NCBI RefSeq assembly: GCF_008041835.1
Contig: NZ_VRYE01000037.1
Span: 29,488 to 93,487, forward strand
Direction of reading: 5' to 3'
Length of the DNA stretch: 64,000 nt
Source of the DNA: Ectopseudomonas mendocina
GTDB lineage: Bacteria > Pseudomonadota > Gammaproteobacteria > Pseudomonadales > Pseudomonadaceae
Shown here: in pieces, positions 61,249 through 64,000 of the stretch
Layout of the letters: each line of letters opens with the position of its first letter
Position numbering within the stretch: position 1 is the first letter of the stretch
Program-made: the position numbers and the translations under genes
Notes under the pieces: generated by a model
What the model saw: the letters and a program-made list of their open reading frames with translations, nothing else
What the model was told of the DNA's origin: nothing
The model's database searches: none

Positions 61249-61402
61249 CAAAAAACCTCATATCCCTTGAAAACCGCAGCTGGGCTGCAATCAACGTGGA
61301 CGCCATGCACACCTGTATCAAACAGCTCTGACAACCCTTATCGTCTATCACGCGAAGGTGGGAAGCCAAGGACGGCTATATTCTCGAACAGAAGAGTGGC
61401 AC

Positions 61403-61870
61403 TTAACCGGAAAGCTTCCAACTCAAGATAACACGCGACTTCGCGCCGTCATCCTCCCCCTTACCGGTGTAGTCGGCATAGTCGGCCGATATGGTTACAT
61501 CTTGCGGATGCACATAATCCACCACGAAACGACCAGCCGACTGCTTCACCCCCTTACGGATGTAACCCAGCCTAGCCAGCACCACAAACAGGTCGCCCTC
61601 CAACTGCATCATCCTTGCGCGCGAATGCAAGGTGTAACGCTGCTCAGGTGTCCCTTGGCCCTGCTGCGAAGCCAAACGAGCTTGGAACGGCGCTTCGCCA
61701 ATGGCCTCTGGCGCCATTTTAGCCCGAATTGCAGCCAAGCCAATGCTTTGCTCATGTATGGGCGGCGCGCGCCAGACCAACGGCCGCTTGGGTTCGTCGG
61801 CAGTTGGGCCACAACCGGTTAGCAGAAAAGCCCCAAGGGCGATGACCAAAGCAAATCTATACATACCCAT
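61403..61870 (-). CDS. Putative lipoprotein of unknown function
   Basis: From the ATG at 61870 (MGMYRFALVIALGAFLLTGC) the protein has 155 residues. The lipobox LLTGC gives a lipidated Cys20, followed by GPTADEPKRP. The mature part (LVVLARLGYIRKGVKQSAGR-like helix, then VDYVHPQDVTISADYADYTG) has no family that I recognise. A second in-frame ATG lies two codons later. No strong ribosome binding site is visible for either. Confidence 0.65.
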   Translation of the reverse strand: MGMYRFALVIALGAFLLTGCGPTADEPKRPLVWRAPPIHEQSIGLAAIRAKMAPEAIGEAPFQARLASQQGQGTPEQRYTLHSRARMMQLEGDLFVVLARLGYIRKGVKQSAGRFVVDYVHPQDVTISADYADYTGKGEDDGAKSRVILSWKLSG

Positions 61871-62101
61871 AACCCAATATTTCGGCTTCAACAGCCATCT
61901 CCACAGCTCGTAATTACCGCACAGGCAGGACAGCGGCTTTATCGCTGAACAGCGCTTGCGCTGGCCCGAAGGGGAATAATCCAAAACACTCAGCCGCCCA
62001 ACAAAAGACAACTTCGCCATGACCATTGCAGGATCTCCATCACCGTGCAGGATTCCCGCCCCTGGGAGAAGCCCTTGCTTTTGCGGTCGCCATCGAGGCG
62101 A

Positions 62102-63064
62102 TCACAGCACATCAAGCAAAAATTCAGCCTGCTGGCGAAACACACCGTAGGCTTCGTCAAAACCAGGCCTGACCGAACCAAACACCAACGGCAGCAAACG
62201 CGCCTCGTAATCCTCTCGAATAGCGGGATCCCTTTCAGCTTGCTCCAGCGCAGCGAGCAGAACCGCCTTGGGATCGACCGCGAACGGCGGAAACTGCTGA
62301 CCAAACTCCTGAATGTCGAACACCACCAGAGCCTGAAACCCCGCGACCGCTCGCTCGGTAGTCGTTGAATCCGCCCTACAAATGCAGAAGACATCGTAGA
62401 TGTGTCTGACCAGCGTCCGATCCCAGTCCTGATGCATCACACCCGCACGGTGTTGAGCATATCGGCGCAAAAAAGAGATCACCTTCTCCGCCAAGGTTTC
62501 CTCAACCGCCACACACTCAATTTGCCCCAAAAACCGGGAGCGGGACGCCAAGCGCTCAACCAGATAGTCCAAGGGCCGGCGAGTAGTCGCAAACTGCGGA
62601 GTACGGACCGTAAGCTCAAGGCTCAGGTAGGGTCTCAGACTGGCGTCATGCTGATAACGGGATTGGTACTGCCATCGCGTAGCGAAATAGCGGTTCTGGT
62701 TACGAGCAATACGCAGCTGCGAGTCCTCGACGAACCCTATACCCTCCAGCGCCCGCGCCACCTCCGCCTTCAAATGGCTTAGGTGCTTTTTGATCGCGGA
62801 AGCGCCACCAATGTCCGGCTCGTCCAGCACGACCTTGAGATCCACATCCTCGGACATGCGCTCAATCAGACCGTATGCCTTGGACAAGCTGGTACCGCCG
62901 CAGAACACCATATGGGTAGCGGGATACTCCATGCCCAGCAAAGCGCACAAAGCATCCGTAACGTGGACATCCTTTTCCATGATACTGGTAGTCAGCAGGC
63001 CGACATCGAACTCAGCCAATACCGCCTCGATCAGCTCGGCCTGATCAGGCGTGATGGCTTTCAT
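62102..63064 (-). CDS. AbiEii-type nucleotidyltransferase toxin
   Basis: The 320-residue protein has the AbiEii/DUF1814 nucleotidyltransferase motifs: FCGGTSLSKAYGLIERMSED with the Asp pair in EDVDLKVVLD, then VAVEETLAEKVISFLRRYAQ and DWDRTLVRHIYDVFCI. AbiEii toxins act bacteriostatically by modifying tRNA acceptor ends, and in lactococci the system causes abortive phage infection. The gene overlaps the antitoxin gene by 20 bp. Confidence 0.87.
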   Translation of the reverse strand: MKAITPDQAELIEAVLAEFDVGLLTTSIMEKDVHVTDALCALLGMEYPATHMVFCGGTSLSKAYGLIERMSEDVDLKVVLDEPDIGGASAIKKHLSHLKAEVARALEGIGFVEDSQLRIARNQNRYFATRWQYQSRYQHDASLRPYLSLELTVRTPQFATTRRPLDYLVERLASRSRFLGQIECVAVEETLAEKVISFLRRYAQHRAGVMHQDWDRTLVRHIYDVFCICRADSTTTERAVAGFQALVVFDIQEFGQQFPPFAVDPKAVLLAALEQAERDPAIREDYEARLLPLVFGSVRPGFDEAYGVFRQQAEFLLDVL

Positions 63065-63452
63065 AGGCTACCGTCTGCTTGCCGAAACCCAGCTTGCGAG
63101 TAATTCTACGGCGCCCAGTATCCAGCACAATACCCGCAGCCAGTTGCTGAGAAGCGCCCGAATTGTAATCGCGCACCGCCTGAGAAGGTTTCACCTTGAC
63201 CCCGAGCTTCTGCAAAGCCAGAGGAGCCAAAACCTCAAGGGGCTGAACGGGTATAGGCTTGCCAGTCAGTGCACTGGGCTTAGCCTTGGCGAACACACCA
63301 AGCCCCAACCTGACCAACACACCCTCGATGATGAGCTGCTTAAAGGCACGGGAGAGCTGAGCGGGACTGCCTAAATGGGCAAATTCAGAACGCAGGAACA
63401 CGTCGTCCTTGCGCAAAGCGACGGCCCTCTTTAAGCGCTCCTCGGTAACCAC
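63045..63452 (-). CDS. AbiEi-type antitoxin (DUF6088-like)
   Basis: The 135-residue product has an N-terminal winged helix (KDDVFLRSEFAHLGSPAQLS, RAFKQLIIEGVLVRLGLGVF) followed by the short AbiEi antitoxin fold (YNSGASQQLAAGIVLDTGRR). It precedes and overlaps the AbiEii-type gene, as in other type IV AbiE systems, and would repress the operon through its winged helix. The start is GTG at 63452 with GGAGCGAAT upstream. The 5' flank (63453-63530) is very AT-rich. Confidence 0.83.
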   Translation of the reverse strand: MVTEERLKRAVALRKDDVFLRSEFAHLGSPAQLSRAFKQLIIEGVLVRLGLGVFAKAKPSALTGKPIPVQPLEVLAPLALQKLGVKVKPSQAVRDYNSGASQQLAAGIVLDTGRRRITRKLGFGKQTVAYESHHA

Positions 63453-63615
63453 ATTCGCTCCTTACCTACTAGTGAGAACTACTCAAATTACTGTTTTAAA
63501 AAAGATTTTTATAAAAAAGACTTGCTCATGTCATATACGAAGTATAAGCCACTTGCTGAGGAGGCTCCACGTGCCCGCAAAAAACTTGCGATCTCTCACC
63601 GCCACCTTCTGCCAT

Positions 63616-63712
63616 TCACCGCGAGGCGCGGTTCCTACAGGGTAGGACGGTGCTGCGACGTGTTTGTGTAGGAGCCCCGCCTCGGGGCGAAGCTTCTGAT
63701 TTTGCACTGCTC
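63616..63712. repeat. REP elements near the right window edge
   Basis: There are two partial GTAGGAGC-type REP units: CACCGCGAGGCGCGGTTCCT at 63617 and GTAGGAGCCCCGCCTCGGGG at 63667, closing with GCTCCTACGATTCACCG. They are of the same family as arrays 1 and 2. Confidence 0.75.
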
Positions 63713-63719
63713 CTACGAT

Positions 63720-64000
63720 TCACCGTGGTGCGCGTTTCCTGGCAGCTCAGAGTATCCCGAGCAATCAGCTCTTCACCCGATACCCCGCCCCCAATATCAT
63801 TAACCTCAGCTGAAGACCTGCCCAAGACACGCCCCCCGAAGCAGCCAGCCGCCATGGCCGACGGGCGATGAACCGGCCCCTGCCGCTCAATCAGGCGGTC
63901 TAGCTGGGCTGGCGTTGGTCTCCTCGTTCTCTGTTCCGGCTCTCTAGGCAGGATTCCCGTTTCTACGGCCAAGCCAATGCCGCCCGCCAGTGTACCACTT
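63720..64000 (-). other. Unresolved partial reading frame running off the right edge
   Basis: A minus-strand frame is open from the window edge (SGTLAGGIGLAVETGILPRE, PEQRTRRPTPAQLDRLIERQ, AEVNDIGGGVSGEELIARD) and passes into REP sequence before its stop at 63616. Its beginning could be a membrane or loop segment of an O-antigen locus protein, but I do not recognise it. The repeat-coded end suggests truncation or no coding at all. Confidence 0.25.

Overview
The window is a 64-kb piece of a Pseudomonas chromosome, most like the P. mendocina / P. pseudoalcaligenes group. The basis is the protein families, the polar-flagellum gene order with FleQ, FleSR and HsbRA, the GC-rich codon use, GTAGGAGC-type REP elements, and the uvrB - aminotransferase - tRNA-Asn - wbpM order that borders the O-antigen locus in this genus.

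Positions 1-37500 are one large flagellar cluster, almost all on the minus strand. Read in the direction of transcription (from high to low coordinates) it holds flgBCDE, flgFGHIJKL, a toxin-antitoxin intrusion, fliC-flaG-fliD-fliS-fliT, fleQ, fleSR, a GIY-YIG gene, fliEFGHIJ, hsbA-hsbR-hptB, fliK and fliLMNOP (fliP is cut by the window edge). I can place seven sigma-54-type -24/-12 elements (before flgB, flgF, fliD, fleS, fliE, fliK, fliL), two FliA-type promoters (before fliC and fliS) and a sigma-70-like promoter at fleQ. These fit the known hierarchy FleQ -> RpoN -> FleSR -> FliA.

Positions 37700-44220 hold dusC, a thioesterase, a GGDEF remnant, and a tRNA-Ala(GGC)/tRNA-Glu(TTC) array split by a roughly 3.4-kb island. 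The island carries two toxin-antitoxin modules and a serine-recombinase relic without its catalytic domain. Positions 44400-53150 are housekeeping genes: DUF1289, scpB, scpA, trpS, a Sua5/YciO protein, the PHP RNase gene rnm, yciI, then a CpxR - Spy-like - CpxA envelope-stress locus and a nitroreductase. Positions 53230-58900 hold uvrB and an aromatic/aspartate aminotransferase, each followed by a long tandem REP array, then tRNA-Asn. Positions 59200-64000 hold wbpM, a lipoprotein, an AbiE-type toxin-antitoxin pair and an unresolved partial reading frame.

The most unusual feature is how repeats have invaded the flagellar cluster. The 3' end of fleQ is part of a perfectly periodic 5 x 232-bp tandem array, so four extra copies of the gene tail, each joined to a MITE-like element, stand between fleQ and fleSR. 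REP sequence has inserted in frame into the signal-peptide region of flgI. A different MITE lies 19 bp upstream of the fliL promoter. I found no CRISPR array, prophage or complete insertion sequence.
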